Under the pieces are notes generated by a model. That model had not been told where the DNA came from and did no database searches. It was given only the letters and a program-made list of their open reading frames with translations. From contig NW_006763296.1 in the NCBI RefSeq assembly GCF_000218685.1, positions 2,128,907-2,192,906 of the forward strand: 64,000 nucleotides of DNA, given 5' to 3'. Below, in pieces: positions 10,528 through 20,850 of the stretch (positions within the stretch are counted from its first letter, which is position 1; every line of letters begins with the position of its first letter). The position numbers and the translations under genes were made by a program. This stretch comes from Serpula lacrymans var. lacrymans S7.9. Its lineage: Eukaryota; Basidiomycota; Agaricomycetes; Boletales; Serpulaceae.

Positions 10528-12331
10528 TTAGAAAACCACACACAAAAACAAACTAACACACAATCCTCCCAGATTCCACAGAACTTGTTTATGGGCTTTG
10601 CCTCCTAGAACAGTGGAGTGGTCTGGTTGTTCGTGGGGTGGTACGTATAAAGGTCCTTCAAAGTAAAACCCAGAGGTGTATGAGTGTGGGTTTTGAGGAG
10701 GAGGGATAGTTGAATTTATAGAAGATAGGGGCTTAGTGACGAGTATAGATGAGCACTACCTTGCTGATTGTAGCACAAGGTAGGCTTGAGAATGACGAGG
10801 TTCCCAGTGATAGCAGGCTCCTGACGCACAAACTGTAGTGCTCAGAAAGACTCTAATCAAAAGGGATAACAATGACTTCAAAAGTGGGAAGTGACAATGA
10901 CAGCAATTAACAGTGGTAGCAGTGGGAAGTGTTGTGACCACACTGGATCACAAGTAGCAGAGAGTAGTGAACTTGAGATTAGAGAAGAAGTCTGGATTGG
11001 AGTTCTTGTTCTTTTACAAGGTAAAATACAGGGGTTTATATAGTAAAAGAAAAGTAGGCTATGCACAGTATAGCTGTGCAAAAAGAATGAGAAAGAACAT
11101 GAAGGAAGGAATGTACGCTGACGAATCCTGCGTAGGTAGTACAGGATAAGATTGTCAAAAAAAGGAAAAGAAAGGGATAGAACAATGAATGCTGTGAGTA
11201 ATGTCACAGGTTTGTACAGCCATAAAGTAAAGTCCAATAGCAAAAAGAGAGCAGGAAAATCATGATGTCATGGGAAGATGCAGTAAAAAAAAGGCAAGGC
11301 AAAACACTATCAGTATCAACACAGTTCCTTTATTGTCAGTCAGACATTCTAAAAAAATATGTGTCCATAAAAATGATTCAAAAATCAAAAATAATCGCAC
11401 TGTAAATGAATGTTCTGCTGAAAAAAAAGAAACTGGAGCCACCGGTCCACCACCTAGTCCAAATCCGACAGTTCCATGGCCTTACCAATGGACTGGTTGT
11501 GTTGGACCACCTGGTCAAACGAGGGAGGGAGAGGAGTAGTCCCAATTTGGAACAAGTGAGTCCCAGGCAGCGTGTGGTAGGTGTAGCTGTAGCGAAGACA
11601 ATGGACAAAAGATAAGTGTACCCAAGTGAATGGGACAGCAATGAACATGGGCGACGCAAGGGAATGAACCTTCTCCAGCTCAAAAACTACCCACCCACGC
11701 TCCAACCAGGCGAGACGAGCGACCAATGTTTTGATAGTATATGATGGCAGATCGACATCATGAAGATGGACCTGTTGCCCTATTTGGACCGGCCGCCGGG
11801 GCTTTGCTGATATCAGCAGTGGCACATGGTAGTCAACTGATCGGCGACGGAAGCGGATAGGAAGTGGTGACTTCAGAAATGGTGGGGGTGCAAATAAAAT
11901 GAGGAGGAGGAGGGTGGAGGTGACAGAAAAGTGGATTAGAATGGGGATCCAGAAACGACCGTCAGGTGAGAATAAAAAGGAGAGGAAGGGGCCCATGGTG
12001 GGGCTAGGCAAAGGAAGGGGAGTAAGGGAAACGACAAAAGCGAGGGCGCAATGCAATGTGTAGCCAGTGGCGACACGAAAATTTGCCGAAATGCCGAAAT
12101 GCCGAAAGTACCGAATGGAAAAGCAAAGGTGAGCGTAACTGGATTGCCTAATAGAGGTGGTGCTGATCAGCCACAAGTTCGAAAAAGGCAATATTAATTA
12201 CTATTCCACGTGGCACTGTGCCTGTCTGGCGCAAAGGCGAGTCTTTTTGAATATTCGCTTTGTTATTGACACCTGTCCATGCTACCAATCAACTTTGGTG
12301 CATGACACCGGAGTATTTTCTTGGATGACAC
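10528..12331 (-). mobile_element. LTR-like insertion splitting the copia integrase
   Basis: About 1.8 kb of sequence separates KEM (right side, 12332) from QFSSSTPEQNG (left side, 10527) of one integrase gene. On the minus strand the block ends in TTTTCTAACA, a typical LTR end. It has a TATA-like CTATATAAACC (about 11032-11042), followed by a long pyrimidine- and A-rich leader. Candidate starts near 12330 read TGTCATCC. A matching 5-bp target duplication was not found, so the ends are approximate. It could be a solo LTR, a terminal-repeat retrotransposon in miniature, or a longer element that lost its inside. Confidence 0.55.
11454..12191 (-). CDS. unassigned 245-codon reading frame inside the LTR-like insertion
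   Basis: I do not recognise this frame. It starts MPFSNLWLISTTSIRQ, has a hydrophobic run around FLSFLFSPDGRF and FSVTSTLLLLILFAPP, then a more globular-looking half with RRPVQIGQQVHLHDVDL, LVARLAWLERGWVVFEL and SFDQVVQHNQSIGKAMEL. It may be a captured or element-specific gene, or chance open frame in GC-skewed LTR sequence. The second half looks more protein-like than the first. No intron, partner gene or motif supports a function. Confidence 0.25.
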   Translation of the reverse strand: MPFSNLWLISTTSIRQSSYAHLCFSIRYFRHFGISANFRVATGYTLHCALAFVVSLTPLPLPSPTMGPFLSFLFSPDGRFWIPILIHFSVTSTLLLLILFAPPPFLKSPLPIRFRRRSVDYHVPLLISAKPRRPVQIGQQVHLHDVDLPSYTIKTLVARLAWLERGWVVFELEKVHSLASPMFIAVPFTWVHLSFVHCLRYSYTYHTLPGTHLFQIGTTPLPPSFDQVVQHNQSIGKAMELSDLD

Positions 12332-12493
12332 CATCTCCTTGGAGTGATTTTTAAATGCATTGCCAGTATATTCTCCTCCCCCATCACTCCGGAGGAATTC
12401 TGTGTACAGTGGAGTGGAGTGAAGTTTTCTTCTCCCAAATGAGTCCGGAAGAATGTCCTTTTGTAACCATTCGTTGTAAGTGGTCCATTTCAA
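12332..12493 (-). pseudogene. copia integrase, middle fragment
   Basis: This short frame contains TEFLRSDGGGEYTGNAF, the second catalytic Asp region of Ty1/copia integrase, then NHSKEM before the insertion boundary. Between it and the zinc-binding region to the right, about 100 residues normally found (second Cys pair, first catalytic Asp) are absent. An internal deletion therefore preceded or accompanied the insertion. Confidence 0.8.
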
Positions 12494-13145
12494 TGTGTCC
12501 CATTCTCCTGTGCAATAAATTTACATCTACTGCTGCAAAAGCTGACTCCGGGTTGATTTCAGGTTTTGCTTGGATGTGATAAAGACCTTGCTTATGTAAG
12601 GCAGTGAGGATAGGTTCCTTCTTTTTCCGAACTTCACAAGCATTTGACCCTGCTGGAAAAAGTGTTGATAACCCCGTTTTAGACAATTTGTGGACAGAGA
12701 TGAGTGCTAAAGTGAAGTTTGGCACAAGTAAAACATTTAACAGTGCAATATTGTAGTCCTTTTTGCCAACAGTTGCTTGTAGGATTACTATTCCAATGCC
12801 AATGGCATTTACAGAGGATTCATCCCCAAAACTGATTGTCCTCGGAGGATGCAGAACATGGTATGTTCCTGGCTCAAACCAGGAGCGGTGAGGGACCATG
12901 TGGGATGTTGCTCCGGAGTCAATGATGATTGTTGTTTTGGTCTTATCGGGTTCCGACACAAGGTAAGCTTGAATGTGTTTAGCAAGGGGCTTGGAAATAT
13001 GTACATGTTCCAATGCAATGGCTCTGTTCCTCCTCGGAGTCAGATCCAGATGATTGCTCCGCCGTATTTGCCTTTTCCTTCTCTTTTTCTTTATCCTTGT
13101 GTCTTTCCTTTCCCTTCTTCCTTTGACCTTTTCCAGCTGACTAAA
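12494..13145 (-). pseudogene. copia aspartic protease and start of integrase
   Basis: The minus-strand frame (13313-12384, meaningful from about 13145) holds the retropepsin active site TIIIDSGATSHMV. Then come ISFGDESSVNAIGIG and LLNVLLVPNFTLALISVHKL, and the integrase zinc-binding start NLLHRRMGHIEMDHLQRM. The protease cleaves the polyprotein and the HHCC finger binds DNA. After VTKG the frame leaves the integrase family abruptly, which marks the internal deletion. A basic run (KGRRERKDTRIKKKRRKR) precedes the protease. It overlaps the gag stop in another frame. Confidence 0.85.
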
Positions 13146-13845
13146 GTGTTTGACACTCCGAGGTGTTGTGTGATTTGGCTTTGTGGAAGTCACACCACTT
13201 CTCCTCGGATTTGAGTGCTGTTTCAGAACCTCCAGGGGCCTTCCCTGACTGTCGTGCAACTTCTGCAGTGATCCGGATCTCAACTGCATCAAAGGTAAGT
13301 TTATTTTCTTCAATTGTGTTGATTACCGATGACTGAAATATTTGCCATTCAGGAGTGCATGGGAGAGATTGGAGAAGAGCAAAGGCCATGAGTTTGGTAT
13401 CAACTCCTAGTTTCATTCTGGAGAGGTGTGAATCAATTGTCCGGATTTTCGCAATATGGTCCTGGATAGGTAATGTCCCATCCCAGGACAATTTGGTGAG
13501 TTGCTGGAATGAATAGAAGGCCGAGGCAATGTTGGACGTCTGATGGAGTGAGACAAGTTTATCAAATAACTCCTTGGAGCTGGTGAGGTCTCCGGTCCTC
13601 ATTAGGAGGGCATCAGAGATGTGGTCCTGGATGATTCCATGTGCCTTCTCATCCTTAAGTATCCAGGTGATTTCAGGATCCTCCGAGGAGGTAGGTTTTC
13701 CTGGTGAGGGCTTAAGCTCCTCTCCAGTAACAACCCGGAGAACTTTTTCCCAATGTAGCTTTGAGATGATCCGGAGTTTCCATATCTGAAAATTGTTGGG
13801 TCCAGTGAGAACTGGACATGCGGATGTATCATGTGCTGTGGTCAT
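13141..13845 (-). CDS. copia gag
   Basis: 234 codons, starting MTTAHDTSACPVLTGPNNF and running through YQIWKLRI-type UBN2/gag residues (NNFQIWKLRIISKL), ILKDEKAHGIIQDHI, LFDKLVSLHQTSNIASAF and QDHIAKIRTIDSHLSRM. It ends at a short Cys/His motif, WCDFHKAKSHNTSEC. Gag forms the virus-like particle and packages RNA. The frame itself is open. It starts 71 bp inside the 5' LTR border, just after the primer-binding site, as expected for the first gene. Codons are unbroken although the pol part is decayed. Confidence 0.85.
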   Translation of the reverse strand: MTTAHDTSACPVLTGPNNFQIWKLRIISKLHWEKVLRVVTGEELKPSPGKPTSSEDPEITWILKDEKAHGIIQDHISDALLMRTGDLTSSKELFDKLVSLHQTSNIASAFYSFQQLTKLSWDGTLPIQDHIAKIRTIDSHLSRMKLGVDTKLMAFALLQSLPCTPEWQIFQSSVINTIEENKLTFDAVEIRITAEVARQSGKAPGGSETALKSEEKWCDFHKAKSHNTSECQTL

Positions 13846-13901
13846 GGTTCCGAGGTTGCCGTTTCAAATAAGAATTATTTCCTGCGCAGCTTTTGCGCCA
13901 C

Positions 13902-13915
13902 CAGGGCTCATAACC
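13902..13915 (-). other. copia primer-binding site (initiator-Met half-tRNA type)
   Basis: The plus strand reads CAGGGCTCATAACC directly against the 5' LTR edge at 13916. That equals the 5' half of the initiator-Met tRNA anticodon arm (CAGGGCUCAUAACC in yeast). The element RNA would therefore pair with the 3' end of a tRNA half-molecule cut in the anticodon loop, as described for Drosophila copia and yeast Ty5. Confidence 0.75.
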
Positions 13916-14216
13916 TAATAAATCTAAGTGAAACCCAGCCGCTGCCTGAGAGGCTATAGAAACAACTTTATTATTTACCTAAGTGAAACTACAATAGATG
14001 TTAGTTTAAGGTGATCTCTAATAAATGTAATGTAACATACCTCAGCCACTGCCTGAGCGGCTATAGAAACAACTGAGGTATTCCTATACTAAACCCCCTA
14101 CTACTTATAGTCATAGGTGCTACTCACTACAGTATAATGACTCCATGGAGTGGTGGCTATGCTCCATGGAGAACAATGGCTGCTTTAGCAGAGACCGGGT
14201 TTATCTGGTTTTGTCA
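13916..14216 (-). repeat. 5' LTR of the copia element
   Basis: 301 bp on the minus strand, from TGACAAAACCAGATAAACCC to TAGATTTATTA. Compared with the 3' LTR (173 bp) it repeats the block containing GGCTATAGAAACAACT (13953-13968 and 14059-14074), adding about 110 bp. It also carries a CTCCATGGAG palindrome pair near 14130-14170. Confidence 0.8.
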
Positions 14217-14383
14217 CGTGTAGCTCAAGGGGGAGTGTTGGACACAGCAGATGACAGGGCAAGCATTGATGAAGGCTGTAAAAGGAAGGTGAGAAGGATG
14301 GGGTGGCCCATGCACCCAATATACCACCATCAGAAAATTTATACTTCCGTTCACCTACATATAGCGAGTTGTTGCGATGTAAT
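14217..14383 (+). repeat. fragment of an older LTR split by the chromovirus
   Basis: The plus strand reads AGCTCAAGGGGGAG and then TGTTGGACACAGCAG, a polypurine tract followed by a typical LTR start. It is cut at 14383 by the chromovirus. The other half should continue at 21230, where TATA-like TATTTATATAG motifs occur, fitting an LTR promoter region. Neither the far end nor a matching partner was found. Confidence 0.45.
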
Positions 14384-14757
14384 TGTAAAAGCCTTATCCC
14401 CTATACCGAACTAACGGAGGGATGAAGACCTTAAATCGACAAGTAGCGTCACAAGTAATCGATTGAGAAGTAATCAACAACTAAGGAAAATATGTACATA
14501 GGTGTTCACTATATATACGTTTCTGAAAGTCAGCCATGAGGCACTGACTGATATAATATGCAGTAGCCATGAGGCACTGACTGCTGTTCTTTGTAATGGT
14601 TCTAGGCTCTTTGTCACGTGGTGGTCACGTGATCTGATATAACTAAGTATTATGTTATCCGCGCTAATAGCAGCAGCTTAACATATTATATCTGTCATGT
14701 GATCAGATATTTAAAGAAAATGAAAAAGAAACTAGCGCTCTTGTTCAAGTCGTGACA
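14384..14757 (-). repeat. 3' LTR of the chromovirus
   Basis: On the plus strand from TGTAAAAGCC to AAGTCGTGACA. It differs from the other LTR at three sites (GAGGCA versus GAGGCG twice, ATAATATG versus ATAACATG). The polypurine tract sits just beyond it at 14758-14770. Confidence 0.95.
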
Positions 14758-17700
14758 TTACCCCCTCCTTAGGACTTTCGTCTCGAAAGTAGGGGTCCAT
14801 TTTTCCGTTTTCCCAATTGAACAATTGTTTTCGGACTCTAGTCGTTGTGAAGTTTTCGAACGGTTGGAAATGCAATTGGAATCGTATCCGTCGGGGTGCA
14901 CTAGGGTTGTTATTGTGGAATGTTTTTACTTTGTCTGGTGAGTTGTTTAGGTGTTGTTTGGGTTCCCATGTGCGTTCCTCTTTTGGATAATTCTTCCAAT
15001 GTACTAAATATTCCAATTTTCCCTTTTTTAGACGTGAGTCTAGAACTTCTTCGACTTCATATTCTTCTTGTCCGTCTACTATTACCGGCGGTATCGGTTT
15101 AGGTTTCTGTTGGGAAGGGAATTGTGGTTCTTTATATGGCGTGAGTTTTATTTCGTTAAAGACTGGATGAATGGGTCGCCATGTCGATGGTAATGCTAGT
15201 TTATAGGCCGATTCGCCTATCTTTTCCAGTATCTCGAACGGGCCGTGTCTCTTATCGTCCAGTTTCTTAGCTAGTCGATCCGTTGAGATGTTTGTTGCTT
15301 CTACATACACCTTATCTCCTACTCTATATTCCACCGCTTCTCTTTTCTTCTTATCGTACTGCCTCTTCATCTGTTCAGCTGCTTTTTGCAGCGACTCTTC
15401 TGCTTTCTTCCTTGTTTCTGTCATTCTTTTTACAAAATCTTCCGCATTTTCGTTCTTCACCCCCACTTTCACTACTTCCTGTGTTCTCGGATGATGTCCA
15501 TGATTCAAGTAGAACGGGCTATATCCCGTCGCAGAATGTTGTTTGTTATTGTAAGAGAACTCTGCTAGGGTAAGCCATTCTGCCCAATCATCTTGTTTAT
15601 GGTTTACGAAGATTCTGAGATACTGCTCTATCTCTTGATTGATCCTCTCCGTTTGTCCATCCGTTTGTGGGTGCCAAGCCATCAATGGGTTTGCTTTTAT
15701 CTGAAGAAGCGTATGTAGACCTTTCATGAATTTTGAAACGAACTGCGGTCCTCGATCTGAGATGATCTTTTCGGGTATGCCGTGGTTTCTGAATACATGA
15801 TCTCTAAATAATCATGCCACTCCTTCCGATGTGATTTCCATCTGCGTGGGAATTACCTTGATCATTTTTGTAAACCGATCCACTATTACCATTATCATGT
15901 TATATCCATTTGATTCTGGTAATGGTCCGATCAGATCTACCGATATGATCTGCCACGGTTTATCCGGGATCTCGTTTGGATGGAGCGGTGCTGCTTTCTT
16001 TTTATGGTCTGTCTTGGTTCTTTGGCAGACTTCGCATCCATCTACGTATCTCGTGATATCTCTGTCCATATAGGGCCACCAGTATTGTCGAGTGATTAGC
16101 TCTTTTGTCTTATATCTTCCTGGATGACCTGCAATGATGGAGTCGTGGTTTCGTCGGATGATTTCTTCCCTTAACGCGGCATCTTTTGGTACATAGATTC
16201 TGCCTTTGAATACTATGCAACCGTCTTCGTCTAGCCATCCATCCTCTCTCCTCTCTATCTTTCCTTTCATCTTTTTTATCAGTTCATCCACGTTTCCTTT
16301 TCTCTTTGCGATCCATTTTGAGATCTCTAGCTCTCTCTCTTGGCTGTCTGCGATCTTTTGTCTTTGTTCTGGAGAGAGAGTCATTCTTACAAATAGTTTC
16401 TCATCCAGTAGCACGACGTCTTCGTTGTCGTTTTCTCCTTTGTTATGATCTGATCGCCTCGAGAGAAGATCTGCTTTTATGTGCTTCCTTCCTGGCATAT
16501 GATGTATCGTGAAATGATACTGGCTTAACTCCGTCATCCACCGCGCCTGTCTCCTGTTCAACTTCTTTGGTTCTTTGAAATACAGCAGATTTTGATGATC
16601 TGTCCATATCTCAAATTCCTCTTCTGCGTCTATTAAGTAATGTCTCCATTCGTTAAGTGCCGTCATGATGGCAAGAAGTTCTTTGTCATAGATCTCGTAA
16701 TTGCGTTCTGTGGGGTTTAACGCTTTGGAGAGGTATGCAATTGGCTTCCAGTCATCCTTTTGTCTTTGTGATAAGACAGCACCCATAGCGAAGTCACTAC
16801 TGTCTGCTTCTACTTTGTATTGGCCATGTGGTACTGGGAGAGCTAACACTGGGGCTGAAGCTACGCGTTGTTTCAGTGTTTTAAATGCTTCGCGTTGTTC
16901 ATTTCCCCAAATGAAATCCTCTTTTCCCATTAACTTGGTCAATGGTTTGGCTACTTCCCCGAAGCCTTCTATGAATCTTCTATAGAAATTTACAAATCCC
17001 AAGAATGCTTGTATCTCCTTCTTATTTTTGCACTCTGGCCATTTGCTAATTCCTTCTACTTTTACCGGATCCATGCGAATTTTGTTCTCTGAGATGATCA
17101 GTCCCAGGTATTCTACTTCTGTCTGTTCGAAATCGCATTTTTCTGGTTTAAGATAGAGATGATTCTTTCTTAGGATTTCTAACACACGTTGCGTCGTTGC
17201 TCGGTGCATTTTTATATCCTTGGTGAATATCATAATATCATCTAGATATATGATCACTAACCCTTCGTCTATCAACTCTTTGAAAAGCGTGTTCATCATT
17301 GTTTGGAACGTGGCGGGGGAATTTGTCAGTCCGAAGAACATAACTAATGGTTCGAATAACCCTCGATTTGTCCTAAACGCTGCTTTATGCTCGTCTCCTT
17401 CTCTCATTCGGATATTGTTATATCCCCATCTTACGTCCAGTTTTGTGAAGTATTTTGCTCCACTTAACTTGTCTACTAGTTCTCCGATCAATGGAAGTGG
17501 ATATCTATTTTTGATAGTGATATCATTTAGCTTCCTATAATCTTGAACCGGTCTTAACTTTCCGTCTTTCTTTTTTATGAAGAAGAATGGGGATGCGAAC
17601 GGGGACTTCGATGGTCTTATCCGTCCCGATTTTAGATTCTCTTTTAGGAACGCATCTAGTTCTTCTTGTTCTCCCCTTGCCAATGGATAGATCTTGCAAT

Positions 17701-18604
17701 CTAGGGAGTGATCTCCCGGTATAAGTTCAATTGCGTGATCCCATTGCCTTCTTTCAGGTAACGTGTCAAACTCCTTTTTATCAAATACGTCTTTGTATTG
17801 ATGAAGGTGTGCTGGCACTATCTTTTTGAATCCTCCTTCTTTTCGATCCTTGCCTGCGGCTTTTGCTAGCTTCTGTGCCATTGTGCCTTGGGCTCTGATA
17901 TGGTAATATTGATCGTCGATCGTGGCATCTTCGAAATTATGGAGGTTCACCTGTATCATCCGCTCATCTTCTCCTAGTTCCTCAAAGAATATTTCCGGAT
18001 CCTCCTCTGGATCAGAGATTCGGATTCTCGGTCTGCATTCCTCGGGACATTTTTCAAAGGTCAACTTCAATTCTTTCCAGTCTATCTTGGGATTGTGTTT
18101 GTTTAACCACTCATGTCCTAGAAACATTTTTCCGTTACCCAGATTGGTTACAGCAAGATGTATCTTCTCAACGTGTCCGTCGATTTCCATGAGCAGTGTT
18201 ACAAATTCATTGATGGCTCCGTTCTTATTAAGAGTTCCATCTGCATTGTAAACTGGAATAGGTCTCGGTATCTTCCTTGTCTCATATCTTTTGTCTTTAA
18301 CAAATTGGGAGTCGATGCAACTCCCCGTGCATCCACTATCCAATAGTGCTTCGACTGTTTCTGTTTGGAGAGTATCTAACATAGTAAGCTTACATTTTAC
18401 GTTCATTTGATTGCCTTGGGTGCCCCTGATGTACTTTTTTGGGGAGGCAATTTCTATGATCACTTGTATCGCTTCTACTTTTGGTAACCGGTTGATTTCT
18501 TTTATCGTTTCCCGGGTTACTTCTCTCGCTCTTTTTTTATGTGTCCAGGCACTCAGAATCCCAATGGATCTTTCTTCCTTTTGGTCTCTTAGCCTGTCTA
18601 TCAC
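14732..18604 (-). pseudogene. chromovirus pol polyprotein (protease, RT, RNase H, integrase, chromodomain)
   Basis: One frame of about 1,290 codons, broken only by a TGA at 15812-15814. Protease: ALLDSGCTGSCIDSQFV. Reverse transcriptase: LRPVQDYRKLNDITIKN, FTKLDVRWGYNNIRM, the VIIYLDDIMIF catalytic motif, and LGFVNFYRRFI. RNase H: VEADSSDFAMGAVLSQ, YEIYDKELLAI. Integrase: HHCC finger (HDSIIAGHPGRYK to CEVCQRTK), ISVDLIGPLPES, IISDRGPQFVS, QTDGQTERINQE with the catalytic Glu, then RHGPFEILEKIGESAYKLAL (GPY/F module). A chromodomain (about 15065-14890) contains EEVLDSRLKKGKLEYLVHWK and RTWEP; it reads histone marks and steers integration. The TGA lies between the first and second integrase Asp and is consistent with a CGA-to-TGA change. 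Confidence 0.93.
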
Positions 18605-18985
18605 CCACTCTGGGGTCCAAACTTCTGTTCTAGGTTTTTTTAAAGGGGTTCCTGACCTTTTCTTCTACAGTCTCTGCTGCGTTTTCCTCCGTAGAGTTCG
18701 CCGCATCGGGTGTAGGAATCTTAGTATCTATCGTAAATGCTGCACTTTCTAGCGATTTGCCCGCCGTCAGAACTGCGGATGTCTCATCACTCTGCGCCGC
18801 TTTTACTCTAGTTGCATCTTTTTTGTTTCGGATTTCTTTCTTTGTCTGGGTGGAAATAGTTTTATTGTCATCCGCGCTAAAGCTGCAGCTTAACAATTCT
18901 GAGTCATACGTATCTACAGTCAAAGGAAGAAATCGATTCGAAACGTCTTTAGGCTCAGTCGGTCGATGCGGTACCGCTGGCCTTT
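18605..18985 (-). other. gag-pol junction of the chromovirus
   Basis: About 380 bp between the gag stop and the pol frame. A 97-codon open stretch in another frame (18923-18630) is polar and acidic (DAANSTEENAAETVEEKV) and ends just as pol opens. It may be the spacer or protease N-terminus reached by frameshifting, or a sign of an extra indel. Gag and pol are in the same frame but separated by several stops. Confidence 0.5.
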
Positions 18986-20108
18986 TTAAAAACCCTCTAG
19001 GAGTTTTTCCCTTTCTTCTTTCGTCATTTTTTCTAAGAATTCTCGGACATTAAATTGCGGCTTCTTTTTTTGTGCGTCTTTGCACTCGAAGCTTCTATGT
19101 CCCTTCTCTCCGCATCGGTAACATCGTCCCTCGGTGCGGAACTTCGCTTTATCCACCTCCATTCGTTCTCCGTTACCGGTATAAGTATACCCGGTTCCGT
19201 CTCTTTTCTTTTCTCCTTCTTTCTTTTGTTCCAAATAGGATTTCTTTCCGTTTTCGGAACCTTTCTTCTCTTTTTCTCTTTCTCTCCAAATATAGTCCAT
19301 TCTGATGAGTTCTCTTTTCCACTCTTGGTAATCTCTAGGAATATGCCCACCGTAGATCACCCTATCTACTAGCGGCTTATTCATATTTCTTCTGAGTAGA
19401 GATATTAGGAACTCTTCATTTATCCTATTTGTGTATCCCGCCCATCTTTTCTTTTCTTCAAACCTTTCAAAAAAGGCTTGGGCGGTTTCATTGCCCTGTT
19501 TTAGGGTCAATATTTCATTCTTGGCAGCTTCTTTTTCAAAGCTGTCCTTGAATCTTTCTTCCATTTTGTCTGCGAAATACGGCCAGCTTCCGTATGTGTT
19601 TGTGATGTCGAGCCCCATTTGTTGAGCGTCGACCCGGTTTTCCAGCCAGTCGGTCCGAAAGGCCGCGGCTTCTCCTTCTTTCATAAAAGATAGCACAAAG
19701 CTTATCTTTTTTCTGTCGTCTTTGAAGTAGATGGCATCATCTTCGAAATGTAGAAGTAAGGACTCTCTAAAGGCCCTGTACTTTTTCTTATCTCCGGAGA
19801 AGTTTTCTGGCTTCTCCAATGCCGTTCTACTTCTCTCCGTTCTTTCTGGAGGTGGTGGCGGTTGCTTCTTTAACTTTCTTTCTAAGACGCTCACTTCTTC
19901 GAGTGCCTCGTCTAATTGCGATTGGTAAAGCATTCGTGTTGCTCTTACTGCCTTTTCCACTTCTTGTTTTACGAATGCTTCCAATTGCGCTTCTTTCGGG
20001 GGGGGGAGTTTCTATTCTGGGTAATGAGTCCATCATTTCCCTGGTGAAGGCGCTGTCCGTGCTGTTGGATGGCTCGGGCAGATCTCGATATTCTAGGTTT
20101 GACATCAA
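18986..20108 (-). CDS. chromovirus gag with zinc knuckle
   Basis: Gag binds and packages element RNA. The N-terminal part (from MSNLEYRDLPEPS, 20105) runs into a C9 tract at 19998-20006, where the frame must move by one base to reach MEAFVKQEVEKAV. The rest is open to 18986: coiled-coil QLDEALEEVSVLERKL, a proline run, the retrotransposon gag core FSGDKKKYRAFRESLLLHF, FADKMEERFKDSFEKEAA, and the CCHC knuckle CYRCGEKGHRSFEC. The shift could be a mutation, homopolymer error, or a slippage site. Excluding the N-terminal part leaves a 332-codon gag starting at 19984. Confidence 0.85.
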
Positions 20109-20850
20109 ATTTGAGTTGGGGAGGAGGGGGAGTTTCGGATTTAATCACGGGGGATGGGATTCTGATTGTTGTTATTTCTGGCAGAGGAAATTGTCCTCTA
20201 AATACGTAATCTTGGGAGTAGACGCGTTGCTCTCTTAGCCAAATGTATAATTCTCTACTAAGCATAGAAAGGAATTCACCAGTGATAAGCTGGATCGATA
20301 CACCACTTTCTAAGATCTTAGTAGTCTATCTTTTCTCTTTGAGTCAAGGTGGTCCTCTTCTGTCCACCACTGACTATGTATGTAAGGTAACTATTTTTGT
20401 ATTTTATGAATTTTATGTAAAAAGTATCGTAATAAATTGGGGTCCGAACGGTTGTCCCAATGTAACCCGCTTATTAAGCTGTCAGTTCTTCTCCCAACTG
20501 GGGGACGCAAATGCGCGGCCTGGTCAGAGGAATCCGAAGGATGAAATTACGTAAAACCGAGAAAATCCCAGTGGTTCCACACCAAAGAGATTATGATGAT
20601 ATAAAAGTGTAACTAGAGGGGGATGGTGACAAAAGAGTCTTGGGAGGATGAGGGTGATACGTTGGCGGGAAAGAAGGATAAAATGGTGTTGGGGCGAGTG
20701 GGGATGTGATGAAGTGGGAGGGTAGTGGTAGTTTGGATTGAACATTTGAGTAGGGCTAGGATGAGGAAGATGATGATGATGATGACGGTGATGGTGGTTA
20801 GGATTGTTGCTGTTACGTTCATGGACGGTACTTGTGGTAGTTGTTGATTG
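20109..20850 (-). other. chromovirus leader between 5' LTR and gag
   Basis: This untranslated leader contains a short overlapping frame (20265-19969) starting MLSRELYIWLREQRVY, which may be the true gag start in yet another frame. It also has a GAT/GATGAT simple repeat at about 20759-20800. Its first bases next to the LTR hold the primer-binding site. Confidence 0.5.
20838..20849 (-). other. self-primer-binding site of the chromovirus
   Basis: The plus strand reads TAGTTGTTGATT one base from the LTR edge. Its exact reverse complement AATCAACAACTA is at 20939-20950 inside the 5' LTR, about 25-30 bp downstream (on the minus strand) of the TATA-like motif at 20976-20985, so it should be at or near the RNA 5' end. 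The transcript start could fold onto this site and prime itself, as in Tf1. No tRNA 3'-end complement (TGG...) is seen here. Confidence 0.75.

Larger units (their letters stand above)
7382..14216 (-). mobile_element. degenerate Ty1/copia LTR retrotransposon
   Basis: Component order along the minus strand is LTR, primer-binding site, gag, protease, integrase, reverse transcriptase, RNase H, polypurine tract, LTR, which is the Ty1/copia order. The LTRs are 13916-14216 (5') and 7382-7554 (3'), both starting TGACAAAACC. The 5' copy is longer because it holds an internal duplication of about 110 bp. The polypurine tract GAGTGGGAG directly precedes the 3' LTR. The element is dead: the integrase core is largely missing, an insertion of about 1.8 kb interrupts it, and frameshifts and stops are scattered in the pol region. 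Flanking bases (TCCGG and CGTGT) do not form a target duplication, so one end may have been rearranged. Confidence 0.9.

Noticed and set aside
15283..19372. Many plus-strand frames opposite the chromovirus, hydrophobic and Ser/Phe-rich
   Set aside because: They mirror Lys/Glu-rich minus-strand coding; no membrane-protein family is matched.
20759..20800. GAT-rich repeat considered as a CRISPR or regulatory array
   Set aside because: Simple trinucleotide repeat without spacers; CRISPR is not expected in a fungal nuclear genome.
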